Assembly (NCBI GenBank): GCA_910575835.1
Contig: CAJTGB010000003.1
Coordinates: forward strand, 124,001 to 188,000
Direction of reading: 5' to 3'
DNA from: Lachnospiraceae bacterium
GTDB lineage: Bacteria; Bacillota; Clostridia; Lachnospirales; Lachnospiraceae
Length of the DNA: 64,000 nt
Shown here piece after piece: positions 16,981-25,274 of the stretch (position 1 is its first letter; the number at the start of each line of letters is the position of its first letter). The notes below the pieces were generated by a model. It searched no databases. It was given only the letters and a program-made list of their open reading frames with translations, and was not told the DNA's origin. A program made the position numbers and the translations under genes.

Positions 16981-17694
16981 TTATCCGACTATACTCTGTA
17001 CTATTGTTGCTACGATCATGCCTGCAATCAGGGCAATGGCCAGGATCCAGTTGCTAAGCTTGGTATGTCCGCCTTTCTGACACCAGGTTACAACTGCCAT
17101 GGCAGTCAGCAGACTGGCGGCGATCGCCGCTGTGCTTGAAGCGCCTTTGGTACCGTTCTCTAACGCCCAGTACCCCATCATACCAAGCTCTGCCGTCATG
17201 CCCAGAAGCGGGATAAATGAATTTTTCTTCTTTGCGGCTTTCATCATTGCTTTATCCAACGGCTTTAACGTAATCAGGCAATTGACCATAAACGGTGCAC
17301 TTGCCAGAACCATTCCAAAAATCGCCACCGTAAACGCTGCTTCTGTAAATCCTTCTCCACCCAGAGTTACACCCAGCTGTGTCGATACAATATCCGCGAT
17401 CCACAGCTCGTAATCTGCCGAACCTAATACTCCGGAACGCATCCACGTTACAGCCGGCCCGATCAGCGAGATCATCGCCAATACGATAACTACGATGGAA
17501 AACGACGGTCCGATCGACGAAATCGCACTTGCCTGTACCGCATCTTTAATCTCCTCTTTTGAAAACAGTTTATACTTTTCATTAAATTTCAGCGCATGTC
17601 TTAAAAAAAATGTCGCCTGTACAATTACATACCCTATCAATAATATCGCGAATACCAATACTATACTGTTCACATCTTTTACTGCCTGTGTCAT
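16981..17694 (-). CDS. DUF5058 family membrane protein (second copy)
   Basis: 237-residue membrane protein, paralogue of 8510-9241: N-terminal helix to FFLRHALKFNEKYK, then a basic loop, AISSIGPSFSIVVIVLAMISLIGP helix (~58-81), and helices around 120-145, 165-185, 190-207 and 215-235. It lies directly after the molybdoenzyme gene (26-nt gap) and before the partner membrane gene. Conserved pairing in two modules supports a heteromeric transporter. The N-terminal FFLRHAL motif just after helix 1 is shared with copy one and may be functional. Substrate unknown. Confidence 0.8.
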   Translation of the reverse strand: MTQAVKDVNSIVLVFAILLIGYVIVQATFFLRHALKFNEKYKLFSKEEIKDAVQASAISSIGPSFSIVVIVLAMISLIGPAVTWMRSGVLGSADYELWIADIVSTQLGVTLGGEGFTEAAFTVAIFGMVLASAPFMVNCLITLKPLDKAMMKAAKKKNSFIPLLGMTAELGMMGYWALENGTKGASSTAAIAASLLTAMAVVTWCQKGGHTKLSNWILAIALIAGMIVATIVQSIVG

Positions 17695-17719
17695 CCTGGT
17701 TTCCTCCTCGGTGCATTCT

Positions 17720-19855
17720 TTACTTTTTTACTCTTATTCTGCATCTGCTTGACTTAAATCCCGGATATCCGCTATATGGGTCCGTATGGGTACTCCCGAT
17801 CAGGTCGTTCGCATTGGCTTCCCTGTATCCATGGTATATCTGCACGTCGCCTCTGCGGATTTTAACAGATGGATTTGCTTTCATGGTGATCTTACCTGTG
17901 ACGGTTTCGATCACAATCCTGTCACCCGGTCCGATCCCCAGTTCTTGTGCATCTTCTATATTGATGTCTGCCATAGGTTCTTTTCTTAAGCTTCTCGTCC
18001 ATGCCACATCATGAAGTCTTGAGTGGATCGCATTAGGAAGCCTTGAACCAGTTACCAGAACATATGGATACGCCTCTTTATCCATACCCTCATCCTCCAG
18101 AGTATCCCTGTAAGTAGGAATCGGACTCAATCCCAGGCTCTCAAATTCTGCAATATAGTTGGAATAGAATTCAAACTTCCCGCTCCTGGTATTCATTCCA
18201 TTTTCCGTAAATTCTCCCGGAACAACAGCGCGTGCTTCCGGAACCTTGATCGGCAGTTCGCTGGCTTTCATATCAGAAACAGTAATACTTAGATCACGTA
18301 TCATATACTCTATCGCCGCTTCATATCCCTGCCGCAGGAGCGTGTCGTCAAGTTCCATCACATCCGCCAGTTCCTTCAGGATCTTAACATCACTCTTTGA
18401 TTCATATAACGGCTCAATGACTGGTTGTGTATATGCGGCATAGCCGCCCGGATAGGCCTTGAATTCTCCCCTCTCATACGAAGTACAGGCCGGGAGCACA
18501 ATATCCGCATACTTTGCCGTATCTGTCATAAAGATATCCACATCCACGAAGAAATCCAATGACTTTAACGCAGCATACATTTTCTTTGTATCCGGAAACA
18601 TCTTCGCATTCATGCCGGCTCCATAAACTGCCCGGACAGGATACGGCGTACCCTCTAATATCTGTCTGGACAGATCCATTGCCTGAAACTCATCCATGAA
18701 TTTACACCACAGCGGATATTTTCTGCATCCCACCGCCTCTTCCTTACGTCCCGGCTGTACGTCCAGATAATATTCATGCTCGTACATATGATATCCGGCC
18801 GGCATATCATAATACGTAGATTCTTCAGGAATCTGGCCGCCCGGACGGTCAAAATTACCCGTAAGCCCGTTCAGGCAGATCATTGCCCGGTAATTCTGGA
18901 AGCCATTTATATGATGTGTGAGGGAACAGGAGGTTTCTGTTATGGAAGCCGGTCCATTTGTCGCATAGAGCTTTGTTGCGGCAAAAATATCTTCTTCCTT
19001 AAGTCCCGTGATCTCTGCAGTGGTCCTGAGATCAAATCTCTTCACATATTCTGCATACTGTTCGAATCCATAAGTATATCTCTCTATATATTCCTTATCG
19101 TGCCAGTCATTCTCAATGATCAGATTTGCCATCCCCAGCGCCAGCGCGCCGTCCGTCCCCGGCTTGATCTGGAGATGAATATCCGCAAGCTTCTGTGTAG
19201 CAGGCGTCTTTCTTGGATCTATAATAATGAATTTCTTCCCCTGCTCCTTAAGCCTTAGCAATCTGGCCGCCATCAGATGATTCGAATGAAAACTGTTAAG
19301 GGCAAAGCCCAGTATCACATTTGAATTCTCCATATCCGGATCTGAATTCCGTCCTGCTGTAGCCTGCCATGCCATCTCGCTGGCCTTAAAACACGTACTG
19401 CATTCTGTTCCATAATTGATACTCCCGAACGAATATGCAAAACGGTGTAAATACTGCCGGTACCATTTCGTATAACCGGAGAAAAAAGCAACGCTGTCCG
19501 CACCATACTGAGCTTTTATGCCCATAAGCCTGTCTGCGATCGTCCGGTATGCCTCATCCCACGTAATCGGCTCAAACTTCCCCGCCCCTCTTTCTCCTGT
19601 TCTTTTCAAAGGGGTCTGGATCCTGTCCTCTCTGTATACATACTGACGCCCGGCTGCTCCTTTTGTACACAGTTTTCCATGATTGCGGGGATGCTCCTTT
19701 GTCCCTTCTATCTTAATGATCTTTCCGTCCTTTACATAAGCATTAACCCCGCAATGCATTCCCGGACAGCAGATGTCACATAATGTCCGTTTTATCTGTA
19801 TACCATTTCCTTCACACGGTATCTTAGCTTTTGTTAATTCATTTACATCCGTCAT
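17720..19855 (-). CDS. Molybdopterin-dependent oxidoreductase (DMSO reductase family), cytoplasmic
   Basis: 711-residue catalytic subunit binding bis-MGD molybdenum (or tungsten) and one 4Fe-4S cluster. Cluster cysteines C26, C29/C30, C35 and C63 have unusual spacing (CDICCPGMHC then 27 residues to C63) compared with the common CxxCxxxC. Further motifs: ITWDEAYRTIADRL (~98), TECSTCFKASEMAW (~150, candidate Mo ligand cysteine), IDPRKTPATQKLADIHLQIKPG region (~210-232), DIVLPACTSYERGE (~460), and the C-terminal MGD-binding domain with GSRLPNAIHSRLHD (~606) and GDRIVIETVTGKI. No Tat signal, so it is cytosolic. Operon partners are a four-cluster ferredoxin and an FAD/NAD oxidoreductase. The reaction (reduction, hydroxylation or hydration) is unknown. 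Confidence 0.9.
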   Translation of the reverse strand: MTDVNELTKAKIPCEGNGIQIKRTLCDICCPGMHCGVNAYVKDGKIIKIEGTKEHPRNHGKLCTKGAAGRQYVYREDRIQTPLKRTGERGAGKFEPITWDEAYRTIADRLMGIKAQYGADSVAFFSGYTKWYRQYLHRFAYSFGSINYGTECSTCFKASEMAWQATAGRNSDPDMENSNVILGFALNSFHSNHLMAARLLRLKEQGKKFIIIDPRKTPATQKLADIHLQIKPGTDGALALGMANLIIENDWHDKEYIERYTYGFEQYAEYVKRFDLRTTAEITGLKEEDIFAATKLYATNGPASITETSCSLTHHINGFQNYRAMICLNGLTGNFDRPGGQIPEESTYYDMPAGYHMYEHEYYLDVQPGRKEEAVGCRKYPLWCKFMDEFQAMDLSRQILEGTPYPVRAVYGAGMNAKMFPDTKKMYAALKSLDFFVDVDIFMTDTAKYADIVLPACTSYERGEFKAYPGGYAAYTQPVIEPLYESKSDVKILKELADVMELDDTLLRQGYEAAIEYMIRDLSITVSDMKASELPIKVPEARAVVPGEFTENGMNTRSGKFEFYSNYIAEFESLGLSPIPTYRDTLEDEGMDKEAYPYVLVTGSRLPNAIHSRLHDVAWTRSLRKEPMADINIEDAQELGIGPGDRIVIETVTGKITMKANPSVKIRRGDVQIYHGYREANANDLIGSTHTDPYSGYPGFKSSRCRIRVKK

Positions 19856-19869
19856 ATTTTATTCCGCCT

Positions 19870-20592
19870 TTATATCGTAAACAGTTTACCAAGACAGGGA
19901 ATCTTATCTCCTACTCTGGCTGCTCTTAACGCTCCCCATAATGTTACCTGATTACTCGTAAGCACCGGGAGTCCAAAATCTTTCTCGATGATCTCGATAA
20001 TATCAAAAGTATTCATGCCCGTACAGCTGATAAATATACTGTCTGCTCCGGTAAGCTCAAGCTTTTTTACATGCTGGTATATCTCATGAGGCCTGTCGCT
20101 CAATTCATCAAGTGTACAGCGCGGCGAAGTCATCCCTTCGATTGCTGTTACATGGACTCCGTTATCCTCCAGAAACTGCTTCTCCAATACGTTCGTCTCA
20201 TCCGGATACGGTGTCACAACCGCAGCGCTACAGACTCCCAACGCTTTGAACGCATCAAGCAGTGAAGTGCTGGTCGTAAGCCCCCGATAACCGCTTGCCC
20301 GTTCAATCGTGTTAATACACTGCCTGTCAAATCCTTTTCCGCCCACCAGGCTGCCGGATGTGCAGCCGAAGGTTACCACATCAAAGGGCAAATCCTGATT
20401 GAATATCTTCGCGGACGTCTCCAGGCAATCCACCATATCCTTAAGTTCCTCCGGGGTCGGATTGCCGGAAAACGGAATTCTGTTCGTCACAACAGCAACA
20501 CCTTCCGGGGCAAATCTGTGAAAATCTGTCTCGATCGCCACCCCTGTGGTCGGTGCGATCACGCCTATCATCGCCCTCCAGTTATAAAGCAT
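19870..20592 (-). CDS. Asp/Glu racemase superfamily enzyme (maleate isomerase / arylmalonate decarboxylase-like)
   Basis: 240-residue enzyme with the two catalytic cysteines of the superfamily: FGCTSGS (~80-86) and ISCTGMNT (~196-203). The opening IGVIAPTTGVAIETDFHRFAPEGVAV region is like maleate cis-trans isomerases and arylmalonate decarboxylases rather than MurI. Both cysteines present favours isomerase/racemase chemistry over decarboxylase (which has one). RBS AGGAGG precedes the ATG. It lies 15-16 nt from both neighbours, between the molybdoenzyme and opine dehydrogenase genes. Expected role: isomerising a dicarboxylate or racemising an intermediate of the pathway. Confidence 0.82.
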   Translation of the reverse strand: MLYNWRAMIGVIAPTTGVAIETDFHRFAPEGVAVVTNRIPFSGNPTPEELKDMVDCLETSAKIFNQDLPFDVVTFGCTSGSLVGGKGFDRQCINTIERASGYRGLTTSTSLLDAFKALGVCSAAVVTPYPDETNVLEKQFLEDNGVHVTAIEGMTSPRCTLDELSDRPHEIYQHVKKLELTGADSIFISCTGMNTFDIIEIIEKDFGLPVLTSNQVTLWGALRAARVGDKIPCLGKLFTI

Positions 20593-20607
20593 AGTCTCTC
20601 TCCTCCT

Positions 20608-21675
20608 TTAATTTAATTCTATAAGAATGTCTTCCATCGACATATCTTTTCCGTAGCCAAGATTCTCAAGCGTTCTCCCCTGCGCATAATAATCATCCTG
20701 ATTCACTGCTGATGCTATAGTAAGAACCGCTCTGAAAACCGGCATCTGTATCCCTGTACGTTCCGCACAGGACAACGCCATAGCCCCGCAGGTAGACGCA
20801 TCTTCTTCCACATACCGGTGTTTCAGGCTGTCCGGACCTGTCAGGGTTCGAAATACATCGTATTCCGGATGATTTCTCCAGTCACGAAGCTCTTCAAAAA
20901 ACTCTGTAGCCGAACTTCTTTCCTCGAGTCCCAAAGCTTCAAGAAGCTTTCGTCTCTCCTGCCTTACCGCCTCTGTCAGTGAAACCACATAATCTGTCAG
21001 CCCATGCCGAAAGAGGATAAACTCTTCTTTCATATGTGCGATCATACCGGAAGCCAGAAGCGTCGCCCCTATATGAAGCACATAATTATCTGACAGCAGC
21101 GCCCCCTCTAATACATTGTTATTACCTGTAAATTCCAGAACACCCTGATTACGCTCAATAAATTCCTCTGTTCTTCTCCCCGGAAGCGCCGCTATCCTCT
21201 TTGCCCGCACCGGAAGCCCTACCGTCACCTCCGCCGGCGCCGTCAGCCTGCATGGACAGAGATTCCCTTCCATCTCCGCCAAGATCACACTATCCGGAAC
21301 ATTATGTCTTTCAAAAATCTCCTGAAAGATAAATGATCCAAGATTTCCCGGAAGGATCAATACACTCTGCTCTCCCTTCATATAAGGCGCGATCTTCTCC
21401 GCAATTTCCCTGTGCCGCCCGGCAGGTACACAGATAAATAACAGCTCAGCATTTTTCACAGCCTTCTCAAAATTCTGTGTAACACATGCAGGAGTATAGA
21501 TTCCCCTTCCTGCGCAGCCGCGCAGCAAAATCCCTCCGTTTAATTCAACCGCATGTAATTCCCCGGCAAATTCCTCCTTATCGCAGAGTGTCACTTCGAA
21601 CCCTTTTTTCGTAAGCAGCGCAGCCGCCGCATGCCCTGTAGAGCCTCCTCCGATCACTGTAATCTTCCGAATCAC
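20608..21675 (-). CDS. NAD/NADP octopine/nopaline dehydrogenase family protein
   Basis: 355-residue dehydrogenase with N-terminal Rossmann motif ITVIGGGSTGHAAAALLTKKG (~5-25) and C-terminal opine-dehydrogenase helical domain, including HIGATLLASGMI (~200) and a DYYAQGRTLENLGYGKDMS segment near the end. Family enzymes interconvert opines (N-carboxyalkyl amino acids) with an amino acid plus a 2-oxo acid. The start is GTG at 21675 with AGGAGG 7 nt upstream. Placed between racemase-like and MmgE/PrpD genes; with the ornithine-cyclodeaminase-family protein it makes two imine/secondary-amine enzymes in one operon, hinting at an N-substituted amino acid substrate. That is inference. Confidence 0.85.
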   Translation of the reverse strand: MIRKITVIGGGSTGHAAAALLTKKGFEVTLCDKEEFAGELHAVELNGGILLRGCAGRGIYTPACVTQNFEKAVKNAELLFICVPAGRHREIAEKIAPYMKGEQSVLILPGNLGSFIFQEIFERHNVPDSVILAEMEGNLCPCRLTAPAEVTVGLPVRAKRIAALPGRRTEEFIERNQGVLEFTGNNNVLEGALLSDNYVLHIGATLLASGMIAHMKEEFILFRHGLTDYVVSLTEAVRQERRKLLEALGLEERSSATEFFEELRDWRNHPEYDVFRTLTGPDSLKHRYVEEDASTCGAMALSCAERTGIQMPVFRAVLTIASAVNQDDYYAQGRTLENLGYGKDMSMEDILIELN

Positions 21676-21686
21676 TTTCCCGCCTC

Positions 21687-23072
21687 CTAAATACAGATAT
21701 ATCTGCTGATCTCTGACATATCCTCAATGCTTTCTAATTTGTTAAGAATAAAGCCGCAGAGTGCATCCTGCTTCTCTTCCTCCATCAGGCCGTTCGTTGC
21801 CAGCTTAAAGCAATCGATACATTCCTGCCTGGTATAAGGATTCTTCGGATGTCCCTTGGGGAACTGGACAGCCTCTTCGTAAACCTTTCCGTCTTCCATG
21901 ACAACCTTCATTGTATAAGACGGATAAGACCCCTGCTGGAAAGTGTTAAAATTCGTGCTGATCAGGGACGTCTCTCCAACGCCTTTTACTTTCGACGCCA
22001 TCTTTAAGATGTCCGGATCTCTCAGGTACTTCTCATCCAGCCACGCAGTTCCCGGCTGCGGTCCTTTGAGATACATTGCCATACAGAAAGGAATACTGAA
22101 CTGAGCCGCCACCATGGAATCATAACCATCCGCAGGACTGTCTTCACTTCTCTCCGGTATAAAGGGTGAGACCTCGATCAGTTTTATCTGATCTGGATCC
22201 ACATGATGCTTCGTCTTAATTGCATGGATCATATCCATCGGAGTCTGGATCCACATATTCACCGGCCAGTTTTTGAGCATCAGGTCCATGATCATATATC
22301 TGCTGCCAAGTTCCTTATCATACCAATCCCAGTCACAGTGGTCAGACACGCCGAAGTAATACCCCGTCTCTTCCTCCAGAACACCCATGAGGGCTGATAT
22401 TCCTTTGTCTACGATCATTGCGCATTCCACGGCGGATTTGGCTGTCAGCCCGTGTGTATAATGATAAAAATCACTGAAGCTTGAATGAATGAGATTGATC
22501 GCTATGGGAGTCATATGTCCTGCCGCACCAAGCAGCTGATTCATCTTCTCTCCTTCAATTCCCATAAGCTTTCCTGCAATAGCTGCCGGAGCAAATATCT
22601 GCCAGCAATGCAGCCCCCACCCCTTCTCAAAACGCTCCGGGGACGGCTGTACCGCCATGGCGATCCTCTGATAGACGTCATAACCGCCTATAAGAGCCGT
22701 CAGATATTCTTTTCCGCTCTTATGATATGCTTCTGCCACCGCAAGCCCAGTGGGTACCGCTCCTGCCGACGGATGTCCGGTAAAGCTGCAGTCCTCCCAG
22801 TCAAGAAGGTCAGCCAGAGTTCCATTACTGAGAAGTGCGTTGCTTATTCCGGCTTTTGCGCCGTCTCCGATGATCGTTGCCTCTCTTCCGCCGCTGCCAA
22901 GACTTTTTGTTATATCAATGATATTTTTCCCTGCATCCGTTTTCACTGCCGCGATTGCCGCGCCTACCGTATGGAGTGTCACAAGCTTAGCTCTCTCAAT
23001 CACTTCCTCCGGAATGTCTTCATACTTGAGCCCTGATAAATAATCTGCTATAATTTGCGTATACTTTTTCAT
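21687..23072 (-). CDS. MmgE/PrpD family protein
   Basis: Member of the 2-methylcitrate dehydratase / cis-aconitate decarboxylase family. Starting at ATG 23072 (GGGAGA upstream) it has 461 residues; the alternative start at 23117 overlaps the divergent LysR gene. Seen: LVTLHTVGAAIAAV (~30), SNGTLADLLDWEDCSFTGHPSAG region (~83-106; the D..D and HP catalytic area), and GWGLHCWQIFAPAAIAGKLMG (~160). It is the first gene of the 11.7-kb operon. The likely job is dehydration, isomerisation or decarboxylation of a di/tricarboxylic intermediate; the true substrate is unknown. Confidence 0.88.
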   Translation of the reverse strand: MKKYTQIIADYLSGLKYEDIPEEVIERAKLVTLHTVGAAIAAVKTDAGKNIIDITKSLGSGGREATIIGDGAKAGISNALLSNGTLADLLDWEDCSFTGHPSAGAVPTGLAVAEAYHKSGKEYLTALIGGYDVYQRIAMAVQPSPERFEKGWGLHCWQIFAPAAIAGKLMGIEGEKMNQLLGAAGHMTPIAINLIHSSFSDFYHYTHGLTAKSAVECAMIVDKGISALMGVLEEETGYYFGVSDHCDWDWYDKELGSRYMIMDLMLKNWPVNMWIQTPMDMIHAIKTKHHVDPDQIKLIEVSPFIPERSEDSPADGYDSMVAAQFSIPFCMAMYLKGPQPGTAWLDEKYLRDPDILKMASKVKGVGETSLISTNFNTFQQGSYPSYTMKVVMEDGKVYEEAVQFPKGHPKNPYTRQECIDCFKLATNGLMEEEKQDALCGFILNKLESIEDMSEISRYICI

Positions 23073-23102
23073 AAATACAAATTCTCCCTTCGAGGTATTC
23101 AT

Positions 23103-24020
23103 ATGCGTATTGAACATTTACAATTTTTAGTTGAAATAGCCAAATGCCGTTCTATCTCCACTGCTGCCAAAAAACTCTACATCAGCCAGACCGGCCTGAG
23201 CGCTATCGTAAATTCCATAGAAGCCGAGCTTAATATTCAGATCTTCAGAAGGACCAACAAAGGAACTGTTCTCACTCCTGAAGGTGAAGAAGCAATGGAA
23301 ATCATCCAGGATATTATTCAAAAGAATGACGAGCTCCATTTTCTTCACTCCAGCAACAGCCATCAGTGCCGTATTATCAATCTGGGTGTTTTCCCTTCAG
23401 GCACATATGCCCTCTCCAGTCATCTGACAAAGATCTGGGCCAAACAGCATAAGCATACACATCTCCATATATATGAGATCGGCCATGAGGATCTATACAA
23501 CTGTATCAATAATCACACCGCCAGTATTGTCATCGGCGCCGAATCTCCTGAATTTTTCAATGCTATTATTAACTCCAGCAATGGCAGGACTTTTGCCGAG
23601 CCGCTTTTTCAAGATCATTTCCATGTGCTTGTCTCCTCACGGTCAGCACTGGCAGATAATAAGCTTGTCCATCTGGATAACATTCTGGATTACCATTTAC
23701 TGCTCACTCACACTTACCCGAATCCGCAGGACAAACCAATCGGTCATATCCTTCACAAATTTAAAAACTTTTCGGTACTCAATAATCTTGAGGTCGCCAA
23801 AAATGTACTCTCTGAAAATCCGGATATGCTGATGCTGGTTCCCTCTTTTGCCGTCTATCAGGACAGGCTCACCTCAGGCGAACAGCTTAAGCTTCTTGAC
23901 ATCACAGGCTTTGATACTGCACTGACTATCTTTATGATGTGTGACAGTTCTGCACGGCTGAATATTCAGGAAATGCAGCTTATGCAGGAAATCCGCAATT
24001 TTTTTGTCCGGCTTGCTTAA
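23103..24020 (+). CDS. LysR family regulator of the molybdoenzyme operon
   Basis: 305-residue LysR regulator from ATG 23103 (GAGG upstream): helix-turn-helix MRIEHLQFLVEIAKCRSIST with KKLYISQTGLSAIV (~29-42), then an effector-binding domain. It is divergent from the MmgE/PrpD gene; only 30 bp separate the two start codons, so promoters and operators of each must lie partly inside the other gene. It most likely senses a pathway intermediate and controls the operon 23072-11380. A longer frame from 23055 would overlap the MmgE start and lacks a better ribosome site. Confidence 0.88.
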   Translation: MRIEHLQFLVEIAKCRSISTAAKKLYISQTGLSAIVNSIEAELNIQIFRRTNKGTVLTPEGEEAMEIIQDIIQKNDELHFLHSSNSHQCRIINLGVFPSGTYALSSHLTKIWAKQHKHTHLHIYEIGHEDLYNCINNHTASIVIGAESPEFFNAIINSSNGRTFAEPLFQDHFHVLVSSRSALADNKLVHLDNILDYHLLLTHTYPNPQDKPIGHILHKFKNFSVLNNLEVAKNVLSENPDMLMLVPSFAVYQDRLTSGEQLKLLDITGFDTALTIFMMCDSSARLNIQEMQLMQEIRNFFVRLA

Positions 24021-24236
24021 TACGCTTTTTGTTATATCCAGAATAATTCTATATGGGGGATTTGTAAAATATCTATAATTGCTATCCTGCCATCAAAAAA
24101 AATGATGGCATCCAATCCATTTATAAGAAATATCTGGAAAAATACTCATCATTATCTTTTAAGCTTTACACTAAAATCATTTATTGATATAATAAAATCA
24201 CCAAGTAAACGCCGCTTAAAAAGTGAGGTGAAGCAT

Positions 24237-24428
24237 ATGCCCAGTATATCAGATATTGTTAAAGATTCTGTAGTTGAATTTTCACGATTACAAAACTGGA
24301 TGTTATCCGCGAAAGAGAATAACGACATAAGCACATATAATATGATGCTTGACCGCTATAAAGAATTAAAAGTTATTCTGGCAGTTGCAGGCGTTAATCT
24401 GCAAGAAATAGACAAGATAAAAGAATAG
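24237..24428 (+). CDS. Small helical protein, function unknown
   Basis: 63-residue protein starting at ATG 24237 with GAGGTG 7 nt upstream. It begins MPSISDIVKDSVVEFSRLQN and is rich in amphipathic helix and charge (DRYKELKVILAVAGVNLQEID), with no membrane segment or cysteine. A strong terminator follows 12 nt after the stop. Base composition is more A+T-rich than the neighbours, suggesting recent acquisition. The frame extends upstream to 24102 without a better start. I do not recognise the family. Confidence 0.6.
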   Translation: MPSISDIVKDSVVEFSRLQNWMLSAKENNDISTYNMMLDRYKELKVILAVAGVNLQEIDKIKE

Positions 24429-24440
24429 TTCACTAATAAG

Positions 24441-24484
24441 GGTGTAAAGCTTCTGGCAGATCACAATAGCTTTACACCCTTTCT
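24441..24484 (+). terminator. Rho-independent terminator after the small gene
   Basis: Perfect 11-bp stem GGGTGTAAAGC (24441-24451) with GCTTTACACCC (24470-24480), 18-nt loop, followed by TTTCT. Its position fits termination of the small gene at 24237. Confidence 0.75.
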
Positions 24485-24674
24485 ACCAAAACACGCTCTC
24501 AAACAGCCTGGGCTCCTTCTTACGAGATTGAAATCCGTCTACAACCTGTCAGTAAACAAACACCATCATTTTGATTGTGACGTCAGACCGGTTCATCGAA
24601 AAAGCCATTTTTAATTCCTGCATACAAAAAAGCCAATCACCATTCAAACAAGAAAATGAGGAGATCACACACTT

Positions 24675-25241
24675 ATGTACACATGGGATGATATTGAACA
24701 GCATGTCGCCGCCTGCACGCACTGCCCCTTAAGCCAGACCCGGAAGCTGCCCGTCATGGGACGTGGAAGCCGCAGCGCTGATATTATGCTGATCGCGGAA
24801 GCTCCCGGCGGTCAGGAGGACCTTGAAGGGCTTCCTTTCGTCGGACGCTCCGGGAATATATTAGACGAGATCCTGGATGATTGTTCCCTGACCAGAGACG
24901 CAATCTATATCACCAACATCCTGAAATGCCATCCTCCGGGAAACCGTGACCCTAAAGAGGAAGAAAAGAACGCCTGCTTTCCTTATCTGAAATACGAGAC
25001 TTACCTGTTAAAGCCCAAGATCATCGTCTGTCTCGGCCGTGTCGCCGCACAGAGGATCATTTCACCGGATTTTAAGATCACCCGGCAGCACGGCACATGG
25101 ATCTGCCGTAAGGACTGCTCGCTGACCGCCGTGTACCATCCTTCGGCAATCCTGCGGGATCCCTCCTTACTCGAGGTTACGAAAGCAGACTTTCGGGAAA
25201 TCATCAGAAAACGTGATGAACTGCTTTCTTTGAAATCCTGA
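24675..25241 (+). CDS. Uracil-DNA glycosylase, family 4-like (Fe-S)
   Basis: 188-residue DNA repair enzyme that removes uracil from DNA. It has the four cysteine ligands of family 4 (C14 and C17 in CTHCPL, C in NILKCHPP ~85, C in NACFPYL ~101), the water-activating loop AEAPGGQEDLEGLPFVGRSG (~41-60), and HPSAILRDP (~157) for base-flip stabilisation. Length is normal for the group. Start ATG is preceded by GAGGAG. It is convergent with bioB, stops 33 nt away. Specific uracil activity is inferred from family motifs. Confidence 0.9.
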   Translation: MYTWDDIEQHVAACTHCPLSQTRKLPVMGRGSRSADIMLIAEAPGGQEDLEGLPFVGRSGNILDEILDDCSLTRDAIYITNILKCHPPGNRDPKEEEKNACFPYLKYETYLLKPKIIVCLGRVAAQRIISPDFKITRQHGTWICRKDCSLTAVYHPSAILRDPSLLEVTKADFREIIRKRDELLSLKS

Positions 25242-25274
25242 GGACCCATAGGCGGGACGCTTACAATACGCCCC

